64,000 nt of DNA from 3107 sp965216225 (lineage in GTDB: Bacteria; Pseudomonadota; Alphaproteobacteria; Rhodobacterales; Rhodobacteraceae): the NCBI GenBank assembly GCA_965216225.1, contig CBDCFF010000025.1:1-64000 (forward strand), written 5' to 3'. Numbering within the stretch: the stretch's first letter is position 1; every line of letters begins with the position of its first letter. The translations under genes were made by a program, and so were the position numbers. Under the pieces are notes generated by a model. The model ran no database searches. It worked only from the letters and a program-made list of their open reading frames with translations, and was not told the origin of the DNA. Of the stretch, positions 17,387-26,078 are shown in pieces.

Positions 17387-20239
17387 TCATTCCGCCGCGT
17401 CGGCATAGGCTTCCATCGGCGGGCAGGTGCAGATCAGGTTCCGGTCGCCATAGGCGTTGTCCACCCGGTTGACCGGCGACCAGTATTTGTCCACCCGGAA
17501 GGCCCCCGCCGGATAACACGCCTGTTCCCGCGTATAGGGCCGATTCCATTCACCCACCAGATCCTCGACCGTGTGCGGCGCATTCTTCAGCGGGTTGTTT
17601 TCCGGGTCGATCCGGCCCTCTTCAATGTCCCGCGCCTCTTCGCGGATCGACAGCATGGCGTCGCAGAACCTGTCAAGCTCGGCCCTGGGTTCGGATTCCG
17701 TAGGCTCCACCATCAGGGTTCCCATCACCGGCCAGCTCATGGTCGGTGCATGAAAACCGTTGTCGATCAAACGCTTGGCAATGTCATCGACACTGATACC
17801 CGCACTGTCGGCCAGGGGCCGCGTATCGAGAATACATTCATGCGCCACCCGGCCGTTTTCAGCGGTATAAAGGATGTCATACGCCCCTTTCAGCCGCGCG
17901 GCGATATAGTTCGCGTTCAGGATCGCGACCTTGGTGGCCTGGGTCAGGCCCGCCCCGCCCATCAACAGCACATAGGCCCAGCTTACCGGCAGGATCGAGG
18001 GCGAGCCGAACGGCGCCGCCGAAACCGGCCCGATTGCCGCGTCCCGTTCCGGATGCCCCGGCAGGAAGGGGGCCAGATGCGCCCTGACCCCGATCGGCCC
18101 CATGCCGGGACCGCCGCCGCCGTGGGGAATGCAGAAGGTCTTGTGCAGGTTCAGGTGGCTGACATCGCCGCCGATGGACCCCGGTCGCGCAAGCCCCACC
18201 ATCGCGTTCATGTTGGCCCCGTCGATATAGACCTGGCCGCCGAATTCATGGGTGAGTCTGCAAACTTCGGTGACGGTCTCCTCGAACACGCCATGGGTGG
18301 ACGGATATGTGATCATGCAGGCCGCAAGGTCATCGGCATGTTGCCGGGCCATGGCCCGGAAATCCTCCAGGTCGATATTGCCGCGATCATCCGATTTCAC
18401 CGGCACGACCTTCCAGCCCACCATCTGCGCCGAGGCCGGATTGGTGCCATGCGCCGAGGTCGGGATGATGCAGATGTTCCGGTGCCCCTCTCCCCGGCTT
18501 GCGTGATAGCGCCGGATGGTCAGAAGGCCGGAATATTCCCCTTGCGCACCGGAATTCGACTGCTGCGAAATCGCATCATAGCCGGTGATCCGGCAGAGCT
18601 TGTCGTTCAGGTCGCCGATCATCTCCAGATAGCCCTGCGCCTGATCGTCCGGCACGAACGGGTGCAGGTTGGCGAACTCCGGCCATGTGACCGGGATCAT
18701 CTCGATGGTCGCGTTCAGCTTCATCGTGCAGGATCCCAGCGGGATCATCGCCCGGTCAAGCGCCAGATCGCGGTCTGCCAGACGGCGCATGTAGCGCGTG
18801 ATCTCGGCCTCCGACCGGTTCAGGCCGAAAATCGGATGGGTCAGATAGCTGCTTTCGCGCAGCATGTGTTCCGGCAGCCGGTATTCGCGGTTCGCCTGAC
18901 TGTCATCTTTCATGTCGCCGCCAAAGGCGCGCCAGACGGCCTCTATCGTTTCGGGGCGTGTCTGCTCATCAAGGCTGATCCCGACCCGGCTGTCGCCAAT
19001 CCTGCGCAGGTTGACGCCATTGGCGACAGCCGCGTTCAGAACAACACCCTGCAACGCGCCGACATCGACGGTAATCGTGTCGAAGAACACCTCCGGCTCC
19101 ACCCTGAAGCCAAGGCTTTCAAGACCTTTGGCAAGCCGCGCGGTCTTTCTGTGAACCGATTGCGCAATCGCCTTGATCCCGTCGGGTCCGTGATACACCG
19201 CATACATGGACGCAATGACCGCCAGCAACGCCTGCGCGGTGCAAAGGTTCGAATTCGCCTTTTCGCGACGGATATGCTGTTCCCGAGTCTGGAGCGACAG
19301 GCGATAGGCCTTGTTGCCCCGGCTGTCCACCGACACGCCGATGATCCGGCCGGGCATCGCCCGCTTGCAGGCATCCCTGCACGCCATGTACGCCGCGTGC
19401 GGGCCGCCATAACCCATCGGCACGCCAAAACGCTGGGTGGAGCCAACGGCAATGTCCGCCCCCATTTCGCCAGGGCTTTTCAGCAGCGCCAGCGCGAGGG
19501 GGTCGGCGGAAATGATCGCCAGCGCCTTGTTTTCATGCAGCTCTGAAATGATGCCCGTAAAATCCCGGATCATGCCGCAGGTGCCCGGATACTGGAAGAT
19601 CGCCGCAAAACATGCACTGGCGTCAAGGTTCAGCGGATCGCCTGTTTCAACTTCGATCCCCAGAGGTTCCGCGCGGGTCCGTATCACCGCGGTGTTCTGC
19701 GGGTGGCAGTTTTCATCCACAAAGAACCTGCCGGATTTCGATTTGGCAGAGCGCCGGGCCATCGTCATCGCCTCTGCCGCCGCCGTCGCTTCGTCAAGCA
19801 GCGACGCATTTGCAATATCAAGGCCGGTCAGATCGCAGACCATGGTCTGAAAGTTCAGCATCGCTTCCAGCCGACCCTGGCTGATCTCGGCCTGATAGGG
19901 CGAATAGGATGTGTACCAGGCCGGATTCTCCAGAATGTTCCGCAGGATCACCGGGGGCGTGGTGGTGCCGTAATAGCCCTGCCCGATCAACGAGGTCAGA
20001 GCCCTGTTCCTGCTCGCCACCTCGCGCATGTGAAAAAGCGCGTCGCGTTCCGTCATCGCCGGTCCCCAGTCCAGGGGTTCGGACTGGCGGATCGCCTCTG
20101 GCACGGTATCGTCGATCAGTTGATCAAGCGTCCTGTAGCCGATGACCTCCAGCATATCCGCCATTTCGCGCGGGCTGGGCCCGATATGGCGGCGGTTGGC
20201 GAAATCATAGGCTTCGTAATCGGTCAGTCTGAACGGCAT
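17387..20239 (-). CDS. gcvP: Glycine dehydrogenase (decarboxylating), P protein
   Basis: A 950-residue single-chain P protein of the glycine cleavage system. It decarboxylates glycine with PLP and passes the aminomethyl group to lipoyl-GcvH. The PLP-binding segment HLNLHKTFCIPHGGGGPGMG is near residue 695. The N-terminal half (TTPPVILRNILENPAWYTSYSPYQAEISQG) and the C-terminal half (GSCTMKLNAT) are both complete, so it is the fused bacterial type rather than the split GcvPA/PB type. It is last in gcvT-gcvH-gcvP, 74 bp after gcvH. Cytoplasmic. Its 3' end is where the IS island begins. Confidence 0.98.
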   Translation of the reverse strand: MPFRLTDYEAYDFANRRHIGPSPREMADMLEVIGYRTLDQLIDDTVPEAIRQSEPLDWGPAMTERDALFHMREVASRNRALTSLIGQGYYGTTTPPVILRNILENPAWYTSYSPYQAEISQGRLEAMLNFQTMVCDLTGLDIANASLLDEATAAAEAMTMARRSAKSKSGRFFVDENCHPQNTAVIRTRAEPLGIEVETGDPLNLDASACFAAIFQYPGTCGMIRDFTGIISELHENKALAIISADPLALALLKSPGEMGADIAVGSTQRFGVPMGYGGPHAAYMACRDACKRAMPGRIIGVSVDSRGNKAYRLSLQTREQHIRREKANSNLCTAQALLAVIASMYAVYHGPDGIKAIAQSVHRKTARLAKGLESLGFRVEPEVFFDTITVDVGALQGVVLNAAVANGVNLRRIGDSRVGISLDEQTRPETIEAVWRAFGGDMKDDSQANREYRLPEHMLRESSYLTHPIFGLNRSEAEITRYMRRLADRDLALDRAMIPLGSCTMKLNATIEMIPVTWPEFANLHPFVPDDQAQGYLEMIGDLNDKLCRITGYDAISQQSNSGAQGEYSGLLTIRRYHASRGEGHRNICIIPTSAHGTNPASAQMVGWKVVPVKSDDRGNIDLEDFRAMARQHADDLAACMITYPSTHGVFEETVTEVCRLTHEFGGQVYIDGANMNAMVGLARPGSIGGDVSHLNLHKTFCIPHGGGGPGMGPIGVRAHLAPFLPGHPERDAAIGPVSAAPFGSPSILPVSWAYVLLMGGAGLTQATKVAILNANYIAARLKGAYDILYTAENGRVAHECILDTRPLADSAGISVDDIAKRLIDNGFHAPTMSWPVMGTLMVEPTESEPRAELDRFCDAMLSIREEARDIEEGRIDPENNPLKNAPHTVEDLVGEWNRPYTREQACYPAGAFRVDKYWSPVNRVDNAYGDRNLICTCPPMEAYADAAE

Positions 20240-20313
20240 GTCCGCCCCCCTGTCTCATGGCCGGTCACGCCAGGGCCAGCCCGGCAAGACCGGTGTTTGA
20301 AAGCATCCGCAAA

Positions 20314-20679
20314 TCAGCCGACAAAGGCTTTGTAGGCGTCGGCATCCATCAGATCGTCAAGTTGGCGGGCATCGGAAACCCTGATCCTGTAAAGCCAGGC
20401 ATCGCCCTCGGGGCTTGCATTCAGATCACCGGGCGCGGCGGCCAGCGCCGCATTCGCCTCGACCACTTCGCCATCGACCGGCGCGCAGATCTCGGAAGCC
20501 GCCTTGACCGATTCGATCACGCCGATCTCATCGCCCTTCCCGAATTCATCGCCCGCTTCCTTCAGTTCGATGAAAACCACATCGCCAAGCTGCTCTGCCG
20601 CGTGTTCGGTAATGCCGACGGTTGCAGTGTTCCCTTCAACGGCGATCCATTCGTGATCTTCCGAATAATAGATGGTCAT
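20314..20679 (-). CDS. gcvH: Glycine cleavage system H protein
   Basis: A 121-residue lipoyl carrier protein. The lipoylation lysine is in GVIESVKAASEICAPVDGEV, about residue 60. The start MTIYYSEDHEWI is standard. It shuttles the aminomethyl group from GcvP to GcvT and is reoxidised by lipoamide dehydrogenase (not in this window). Its ATG overlaps the gcvT stop (20676-20679), indicating coupled translation. Confidence 0.98.
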   Translation of the reverse strand: MTIYYSEDHEWIAVEGNTATVGITEHAAEQLGDVVFIELKEAGDEFGKGDEIGVIESVKAASEICAPVDGEVVEANAALAAAPGDLNASPEGDAWLYRIRVSDARQLDDLMDADAYKAFVG

Positions 20680-21806
20680 TGGCCTTTCTCCCGCAGTTGG
20701 CGTTTATAATTCTGCCGCACGAATGGCAGGGTGACAACCGTGGCGGGCAGGGCCTTGCCGCGCACGATCAGGTTCACCCCGGCGCCCGCCTCTGCATGGC
20801 TGCCGGCGACATAGCCCATCGCCACCGGGCCACCCACCGTGGGACCGAACCCGCCAGAGGTGATCCGGCCCAGAGTATTGCCCGCCCCGTCCTGTATTTC
20901 AACGCCTGCGCGGGCCGGCGCCCGGCCATCGGGACGTATCCCCACAAGCCTGCGCGCGGGGTCGCCCCCGGCGATCTCTTTCAGGATACGCCCGGCGCCC
21001 GGAAAGCCGCCCTCTTCCCGGCGCCGCTTCTGGATCGCCCAGGTCAGATTCGCCTCGACCGGAGAGGTCGTGCGGTCAATGTCATTTCCGTAAAGGCACA
21101 GCCCCGCCTCCAGCCGCAGGCTGTCGCGCGCGCCAAGGCCCGCCGGCCGGCAATCCTCATGCAGCAGCAGCGCCCGAGAGATTGCCGCCGCCCGGTCAGC
21201 GGGCATCGAGATTTCATAGCCATCCTCGCCGGTATATCCCAGACGCGAGACGCGGCATTGCGCGCCCATGATCCCTGCCATCGTGGTTTCCATGAATTTC
21301 AGATCGCGCACGGCGGGGCAGAGTCCGCCCAGCACATCCTCTGCTTTCGGCCCCTGAACCGCAACCAGCGCGCGATCAGTGATCTCGATCACCTCGATCC
21401 CGTCAAGATTGGCGCGCATGTGCGGAATGTCCTGATCACGCATCGAGGCATTGACCACGACAAACAGATGATCGCCCGCGTTGGACACGATCAGATCATC
21501 GAGAATGCCGCCATTTTCATCGGTGAAAAACGTATAGCGCGCCTTGCCTTCCGCCAGTGTCGCGATGCCGGCGGGCACCAGCGATTCCAGCTTTTCCGCA
21601 GCGCCTTCGCCGCGCAACTCTATCTGCGCCATGTGCGAGACATCGAACAACGCCGCCTTTTCGCGGCATTGGGCATGTTCCTCCATAATCCCCATCGGGT
21701 ACTGAACGGGCATCTCCCATCCGGCGAAACCCACCATCCTGCCGCCCAATTCCATATGCAGATCATGAAGGGGTGTGCGCCGTAAATGCGATTGCTCCCG
21801 CGACAT
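20676..21806 (-). CDS. gcvT: Aminomethyltransferase (glycine cleavage T protein)
   Basis: About 376 residues from ATG at 21806 (MSREQSHLRRTPLHDLH); an in-frame extension to 21854 is less likely. It transfers the methylene group from GcvH to tetrahydrofolate and releases ammonia. VGFAGWEMPVQY, ALFDVSHMAQIEL and TGEDGYEIS are typical. First gene of the gcvTHP operon. The region upstream, where a glycine riboswitch might be expected, is occupied by a MITE-like element; I found no clear tandem glycine aptamer. Confidence 0.97.
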   Translation of the reverse strand: MSREQSHLRRTPLHDLHMELGGRMVGFAGWEMPVQYPMGIMEEHAQCREKAALFDVSHMAQIELRGEGAAEKLESLVPAGIATLAEGKARYTFFTDENGGILDDLIVSNAGDHLFVVVNASMRDQDIPHMRANLDGIEVIEITDRALVAVQGPKAEDVLGGLCPAVRDLKFMETTMAGIMGAQCRVSRLGYTGEDGYEISMPADRAAAISRALLLHEDCRPAGLGARDSLRLEAGLCLYGNDIDRTTSPVEANLTWAIQKRRREEGGFPGAGRILKEIAGGDPARRLVGIRPDGRAPARAGVEIQDGAGNTLGRITSGGFGPTVGGPVAMGYVAGSHAEAGAGVNLIVRGKALPATVVTLPFVRQNYKRQLREKGQ

Positions 21807-21884
21807 GCGCCGATCCTCCGGTTCTTTCCCCGACAACCGGGGAAGGTTCTTCATTCCTCGGTCACGCCAAAAGTTTCCTATAGT

Positions 21885-22124
21885 AAATTTTGGGACTTAT
21901 ATACATGAGTTGACAACTCCTTCATAAAGCTGTTGCTGTTGGTCAAGAAGGTCGTTCCAGACGAACCGGCAGGCTCCCGCCACGGCAGACAGTTGTTCCG
22001 CCCGCGCCCTCGTGCCGGGGATTAAACGGAACCTCATTGTTCTATGTGTTGCTTCAGACATCGTGGCCCCATTTTTAATCTGCAATGTCAGTTGTCAAGT
22101 CTTGGATATAAGTCCCTAAATTTT
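21885..22124. mobile_element. 240-bp MITE-like element upstream of gcvT
   Basis: Imperfect terminal inverted repeats of about 34 bp lie at 21885-21918 and 22090-22124. They share GGGACTTATAT and TTGACAACT exactly, with four of seven matches between. The interior codes for the N-terminal helix-turn-helix of an IS605-type TnpB and little else. The element fills most of the 360-bp gap between gcvT and the AbrB-type gene. No convincing target duplication was found. It probably carries, or separates gcvT from, promoter signals, since TTGACA occurs within both arms. Confidence 0.65.
21897..22061 (-). pseudogene. TnpB (IS200/IS605 OrfB) N-terminal fragment
   Basis: From ATG at 22061 the frame reads MSEATHRTMRFRLIPGTRAR and then GACRFVWNDLLDQQQQLYE before stopping at 21897. 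The RFRLxP...GACRFVWN pattern is the N-terminal domain of OrfB/TnpB (PF12323). The RuvC-like nuclease domain (several hundred residues) is absent, so this cannot be a working RNA-guided nuclease. The stop lies in the left inverted repeat. Confidence 0.75.
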
Positions 22125-22166
22125 CGTCTTCATACGCACATCCTTCGCTGGATTCAAGCCCGGTTT

Positions 22167-23201
22167 TCACCTCTCGGCCGCACGCCGCAGGAGTACGGGC
22201 ACAAGACACAGGAGGATCATCAGACGGACCACATGATGCGCGGCAACGAATGTCGGATCGCTCCCCAATTGCACGCTCAGGGCGATCATGACCTCCAGAC
22301 CGCCGGGGGCAAAGGCAATCATCAGCGGAGCAAGCGGGATGGACAGGACCGACGACACGATCAGCGCCCCCAGCAATGCGATTGCCGCCGCCGAAGTTGT
22401 CATCGCAACACCGGCCACGGCATCGGTGCGCATCTCTCGCAGGGTTCGGCCCCGAAACCGGCTTCCGATAAGGGAACCGATGGTGACGAAGGCGACCAGT
22501 GACAGCCATTGGGGAACGCCGCCGCTCGATATTCCGGTCAAACTGGCAACCGCGGCCAGTATCACGCCGGTCAGGACATGCGCCGCGGGCAAACCCGCTT
22601 TCACCAGCAGGGAGCCGAGCCCCCAGGCAACCAGAAGCAGCGGAATCAGGATATGGGCGGCGTTCACAGGGGTATCGCCGACAGCCGCGGAAATCTCGAA
22701 TCCGCTCAACTTCAGAAGGACCGGAACCAGCAGCGCCAGAAACAGCACCCGGATGGATTGCACGAGACTGACCCGCGCAACATCGGCGCCCCGATCCAGG
22801 GCGAGGCTGACAACAAAGCTCAGCAGCCCCGGCACCGCACAGATGATGGCTTCCTGCCGGTCATATCCGAAACACCGCGCCAGCAGCCAGGCGCCGGTCA
22901 CGATCGACAGCCACTGCACGACCGCAAGCAGGGCAAAGCTGATCGGCCAGTTGATCGCCGTCTTCAGCGTTTCGGCACTCACGCCAGAGCCGATGCCGAC
23001 CCCGATCAGGACAAAACAGAACGTCTGCACCGAACCCGGAACCGCAACCGGCGCACCGGCAAGTGCGGCCAGGGTGACAAACGCCGCCGGGCCGGTCAGA
23101 AATGCCGCCGGCAGGCCGATCTGCCAGAACAGCAACGCTCCGGCCGCACCGCAGCCAAGGGTCAGGGCAGTTTCACCGATCAGTCTGGTGCCCGGCGGCA
23201 T
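22167..23201 (-). CDS. AbrB family membrane protein (putative transporter/ammonia monooxygenase-like)
   Basis: A 344-residue membrane protein with about ten hydrophobic helices arranged as an internal duplication, matching the AbrB membrane family (PF05145; not the AbrB DNA-binding regulator). ATG at 23201 is chosen because GGAGGGG lies four bases upstream; the frame is open to 23255 but that part covers a repetitive leader. Characteristic segments are GLPAAFLTGP, CAVPGLLSFVVSLA and IAFAPGGLEVMIALSVQLG. Substrate unknown. It sits between gcvT and puuD on the same strand, 92 bp from puuD, so cotranscription with puuD is possible. Confidence 0.85.
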   Translation of the reverse strand: MPPGTRLIGETALTLGCGAAGALLFWQIGLPAAFLTGPAAFVTLAALAGAPVAVPGSVQTFCFVLIGVGIGSGVSAETLKTAINWPISFALLAVVQWLSIVTGAWLLARCFGYDRQEAIICAVPGLLSFVVSLALDRGADVARVSLVQSIRVLFLALLVPVLLKLSGFEISAAVGDTPVNAAHILIPLLLVAWGLGSLLVKAGLPAAHVLTGVILAAVASLTGISSGGVPQWLSLVAFVTIGSLIGSRFRGRTLREMRTDAVAGVAMTTSAAAIALLGALIVSSVLSIPLAPLMIAFAPGGLEVMIALSVQLGSDPTFVAAHHVVRLMILLCLVPVLLRRAAER

Positions 23202-23213
23202 TACCCCTCCGAC

Positions 23214-23248
23214 ATGGCTGGATGGCTGGATGGTCTGGATGGCTGGCG
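23214..23248. repeat. Short tandem repeat (GGCTGGAT-like units) in AbrB-type gene leader
   Basis: Four imperfect units around GGCTGGAT/GGTCTGGAT follow each other immediately upstream of the preferred start of the AbrB-type gene. They fall in the 5' leader if ATG 23201 is used. Possible slippage site. Confidence 0.55.
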
Positions 23249-23293
23249 TTTTCACCCGCTATCCTGTCGGTTTGTCCGGGAAGTGCAAGGGGA

Positions 23294-24556
23294 TTACAGC
23301 CCCCCGGCAAGCCCTGGACGCAAACCCGGAACGGCGTTCCGATACCAGCGAATGACTGCCCTGCGCTCCTCTGCTTTCATGAGGCTGACATTCGCGGGCG
23401 GCATGGCTGTGGTCACACCCGCCTGCAAATAGATATGACGGGCGGCGCGGGCAATGTCGGCCGGGGTTTCCAGCAAAATCCCCCCCGGCGCACGATGCAC
23501 CCCATCCCGGAACGGTTCCCGCCCGTGACACATGGAACAGCGACCGGGAATCATCCCGGCCACTTCGTCAAACCCTTCGGCGCCAGCGAAGACCTGTTCA
23601 ATCCGTGTCAGGGGCCGGGTCCGCACCTCTTCATATCCGTCCTGCATCAGGGGCGCGGTCGAAAGCCACATGATGGCGATGAAGATGATCGCCGTGATCA
23701 GCCAGGCCCAGGTCGGCGTTCCTGTCCCCGCGTGTACGGAGTTGAAGTAATGCCGGATGCTGACGCCCATCAGGAACACCAAAGAGGCGATGATCCAGTT
23801 GTATTCGGTCGCGAAAGCCAGAGGGTAGTGGTTCGACAGCATCAGGAACACGACCGGCAGCGTCAGATAATTGTTATGGGTTGACCGCAGCCGGGCGATC
23901 CTGCCGTATTTCGGATCGGGTGTGCGGCCCGCTTTCAGATCATCCACCACAATCCGCTGATTGGGCATGATGACGAAGAACACATTCGCGGTCATGATCG
24001 TCGCCGTGAACGCGCCGAGATGCAGCAGCGCCGCCCGACCGGTAAAGACCCGATCATAGCCCCAGGCCATCGCGACCAGCAGGATGAACAGCAGGGCCAT
24101 CAACAGGGTCGGCCTTTCCCCCAGTTCGCCCTTGCACAGGAAATCATAGACCAGCCAGCCGATGGTCAGGGAGCCTGCCGAAATCAGGATCGCCTGGAAG
24201 ACCGACAGCTCCATCTTGTTCGGATCAATCAGGAACAGTTCCGCCCCCGACCAGTAGACGATCATCAACAGCGCCGCGCCGGACAGCCAGGTGGAATAGC
24301 TTTCCCATTTGAACCATGTCAGGTGCTCGGGCATTGTCTCCGGCGCCACCAGATATTTGCGGATATGATAAAAGCCCCCGCCATGGACCTGCCATTCCTC
24401 GCCATGGACGCCAGGCGGCAGACCGGGCGCCTTGCGCAGCCCCAGATCAAGCGCGATGAAATAGAACGAAGACCCGATCCAGGCGATTGCCGTGACCACA
24501 TGCAGCCAGCGCAGGGCAAATGCCAGCCAGTCCCAGATTATCGCAATATCCTGCAC
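23294..24556 (-). CDS. puuD: Urate hydroxylase PuuD (membrane-bound, cytochrome c domain)
   Basis: A 420-residue inner-membrane protein. N-terminal residues 1-300 hold about eight hydrophobic helices with conserved histidines (RWLHVVTAIAWIGSSFYFIALD, STHNNYLTLPVVFLM). The C-terminal part (330-420) is a class I cytochrome c with CSMCHG and a Met (TTAMPPANV) as likely axial ligand. PuuD oxidises urate to 5-hydroxyisourate and passes electrons to the respiratory chain instead of making peroxide. It is divergent from the LysR gene and stands with uraH, puuE-uraD, allA and allE, which supports the assignment strongly. Confidence 0.95.
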   Translation of the reverse strand: MQDIAIIWDWLAFALRWLHVVTAIAWIGSSFYFIALDLGLRKAPGLPPGVHGEEWQVHGGGFYHIRKYLVAPETMPEHLTWFKWESYSTWLSGAALLMIVYWSGAELFLIDPNKMELSVFQAILISAGSLTIGWLVYDFLCKGELGERPTLLMALLFILLVAMAWGYDRVFTGRAALLHLGAFTATIMTANVFFVIMPNQRIVVDDLKAGRTPDPKYGRIARLRSTHNNYLTLPVVFLMLSNHYPLAFATEYNWIIASLVFLMGVSIRHYFNSVHAGTGTPTWAWLITAIIFIAIMWLSTAPLMQDGYEEVRTRPLTRIEQVFAGAEGFDEVAGMIPGRCSMCHGREPFRDGVHRAPGGILLETPADIARAARHIYLQAGVTTAMPPANVSLMKAEERRAVIRWYRNAVPGLRPGLAGGL

Positions 24557-24666
24557 GTCATTCTCCCGGTTCCGTTTGCCCGCAGGCTATCCGAAATACA
24601 TTTTTTCTTGAATTCGCAAAATGATCCAAGCAGTTTCAGGAAAATCCTGCAAATAACGGAAACCCG
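24557..24666. promoter_or_regulatory. Divergent puuD/lysR intergenic region with candidate LysR site
   Basis: A 110-bp gap between two divergent starts. An imperfect palindrome centred on GAATTC (TTGAATTCGCAA, about 24612-24625) is flanked by ATTTT/AAAAT and resembles a T-N11-A LysR-type box. It is AT-richer than its surroundings. Binding by the adjacent regulator is inferred from layout. Confidence 0.4.
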
Positions 24667-25587
24667 ATGTCCTATATCGACAATGTTCGCACGTTCATCC
24701 GGGTCCATGACCTGGGCAGCATGTCAGCGGCGGCGCGGGATCAGCGCATCTCGCCTGCGGTCGCCTCTTCGCGGATTTCCCAGTTGGAAAGTCATCTGGG
24801 GGTGCGCCTGTTTCAGCGGACCACACGCACATTGCAACCCACCGAACAGGGCCGGATATTCTACGAAGGCGCCTGTCGGATCATCGAGGCGGTGGCAGAG
24901 GCCGAAGCCGCCATTTCAAATATCACCCACAACCCGCGCGGCACCCTGTTCATCGCCGCACCCCTGGGGATCGGGCGGCGCTTCGTGGCCCCCATGCTGC
25001 CGGGATTCAAATCCGAATATCCCCTGATCGACGTGCGCCTGCGCCTGTCCGACCGAAAGATCAATCTGACCCATGAAGGTCTGGACGCCGCGTTCTTTCT
25101 GGGCAGCCCCGAGGACAGCAACCTGAAAATGCGCAAGATCGCGGATTGCGAACGTGTGCTTTGCGCGGCGCCCGATTACGTTCAAAGGCGCGGTATGCCG
25201 CTTGGCGGCGCTGACCTCGTGAACGACGGGCACAATTGCCTCAACCTGCGCTTTCCCGGTGCGCCCGAATTTCAGTGGGTTCTGATGACCGATGAAGGCC
25301 CCCGGCGCTTTGCGATCACCGGCCCTTTCGAGACCGACGACGGGGACGTGCTGACCAACTGGGCGCTGGATGGGCAGGGCATTGTCATGAAACCGGTTTT
25401 CGAGGTTGCCAAACATTTGCGATCCGGCGCGCTGGTTGCGGTGGCGACCCGGACACCGCCCCTGCCCGTGCAACTGGTCTGCCTCTATGCGCACCGCAGG
25501 CATCAGGATCCCAAGACGCGCCTGTTTATCGACCATACCGCGAAACGGATCGCAAAAGCGCTGAAACATCTGATCGCAGAGCCTTGA
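24667..25587 (+). CDS. LysR-type transcriptional regulator, probably of purine catabolism
   Basis: A 306-residue LysR protein. The winged helix-turn-helix is at 1-60 (VRTFIRVHDLGSMSAAARDQRISPAVASSRISQLE), followed by LGVRLFQRTTR and a substrate-binding domain with GTLFIAAPLGIGRRFVAP. It is divergent from puuD and its stop abuts that of convergent uraH with no spacer (25587/25588). The effector is likely a purine intermediate such as urate, by context only. Confidence 0.92.
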   Translation: MSYIDNVRTFIRVHDLGSMSAAARDQRISPAVASSRISQLESHLGVRLFQRTTRTLQPTEQGRIFYEGACRIIEAVAEAEAAISNITHNPRGTLFIAAPLGIGRRFVAPMLPGFKSEYPLIDVRLRLSDRKINLTHEGLDAAFFLGSPEDSNLKMRKIADCERVLCAAPDYVQRRGMPLGGADLVNDGHNCLNLRFPGAPEFQWVLMTDEGPRRFAITGPFETDDGDVLTNWALDGQGIVMKPVFEVAKHLRSGALVAVATRTPPLPVQLVCLYAHRRHQDPKTRLFIDHTAKRIAKALKHLIAEP

Positions 25588-25941
25588 TCAACTGCCCCGA
25601 TAGGTGGCGAAACCATAGGGCGACAGCAGCAGCGGCACATGATAATGCGACGCCTTCGACATGCCGAACCGGATCGGTATCCGATCCAGAAAGCGCGAGT
25701 TTTCCGGCGCTGTCCCCGTTGCATCCAGATATGCACCGGCATGGAAGATCAACTCATACACACCGGTTTCAAACTCCGCTTCCGGAAGGATCGGGCTATC
25801 GGTCCGGCCGTCATCATTCGTGACCAGTGTTCGCACATGCGCCCTTTCATCGCCGGAAACGCGGTAAAGGTCGATTTCCATCCCCGCCGCCGGGCAGCCG
25901 CGCGCCGTGTCCAGAACATGGGTCGTCAGGTATCCCGCCAT
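25588..25941 (-). CDS. uraH: 5-hydroxyisourate hydrolase (transthyretin-like)
   Basis: A 117-residue transthyretin-related protein ending in the diagnostic C-terminal tetrapeptide YRGS. The N-terminal TTHVLDTARGCPA carries the catalytic His, and SHYHVPLLLSPYGFATYRGS completes the family signature. It hydrolyses 5-hydroxyisourate to OHCU, the step after PuuD. No signal peptide. It is the only pathway gene here convergent with lysR, so it needs its own promoter from the 137-bp gap before puuE-uraD. Confidence 0.97.
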   Translation of the reverse strand: MAGYLTTHVLDTARGCPAAGMEIDLYRVSGDERAHVRTLVTNDDGRTDSPILPEAEFETGVYELIFHAGAYLDATGTAPENSRFLDRIPIRFGMSKASHYHVPLLLSPYGFATYRGS

Positions 25942-26078
25942 CGCGGCCTCCTTTTCCGGTCTGCTTCTGCCGGGTTAGCATTTGCGCAGGAAGCGGGCAA
26001 ATGCCGAAAGAGCTTGCGGAATAATTTGAAGACTGCGGGCAACGGCTCTGCTTATACTGCGATCACCGGCACGGCAGG

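Noticed and set aside
1..17400. Antibiotic or metal resistance composite transposon
   Set aside because: No resistance gene was found between the IS copies; only transposition genes and passengers.
17291..19546. Long plus-strand open frame opposite gcvP (751 codons)
   Set aside because: A shadow of high-GC gcvP on the other strand; composition is Arg/His/Gln-rich and no family is recognisable.
21897..22085. Functional RNA-guided TnpB nuclease
   Set aside because: Only the N-terminal domain is present; the RuvC-like catalytic part is absent.
21855..22166. Glycine riboswitch upstream of gcvT
   Set aside because: The glycine aptamer pattern was not recognisable, and the region is explained by the MITE-like element with a TnpB fragment.
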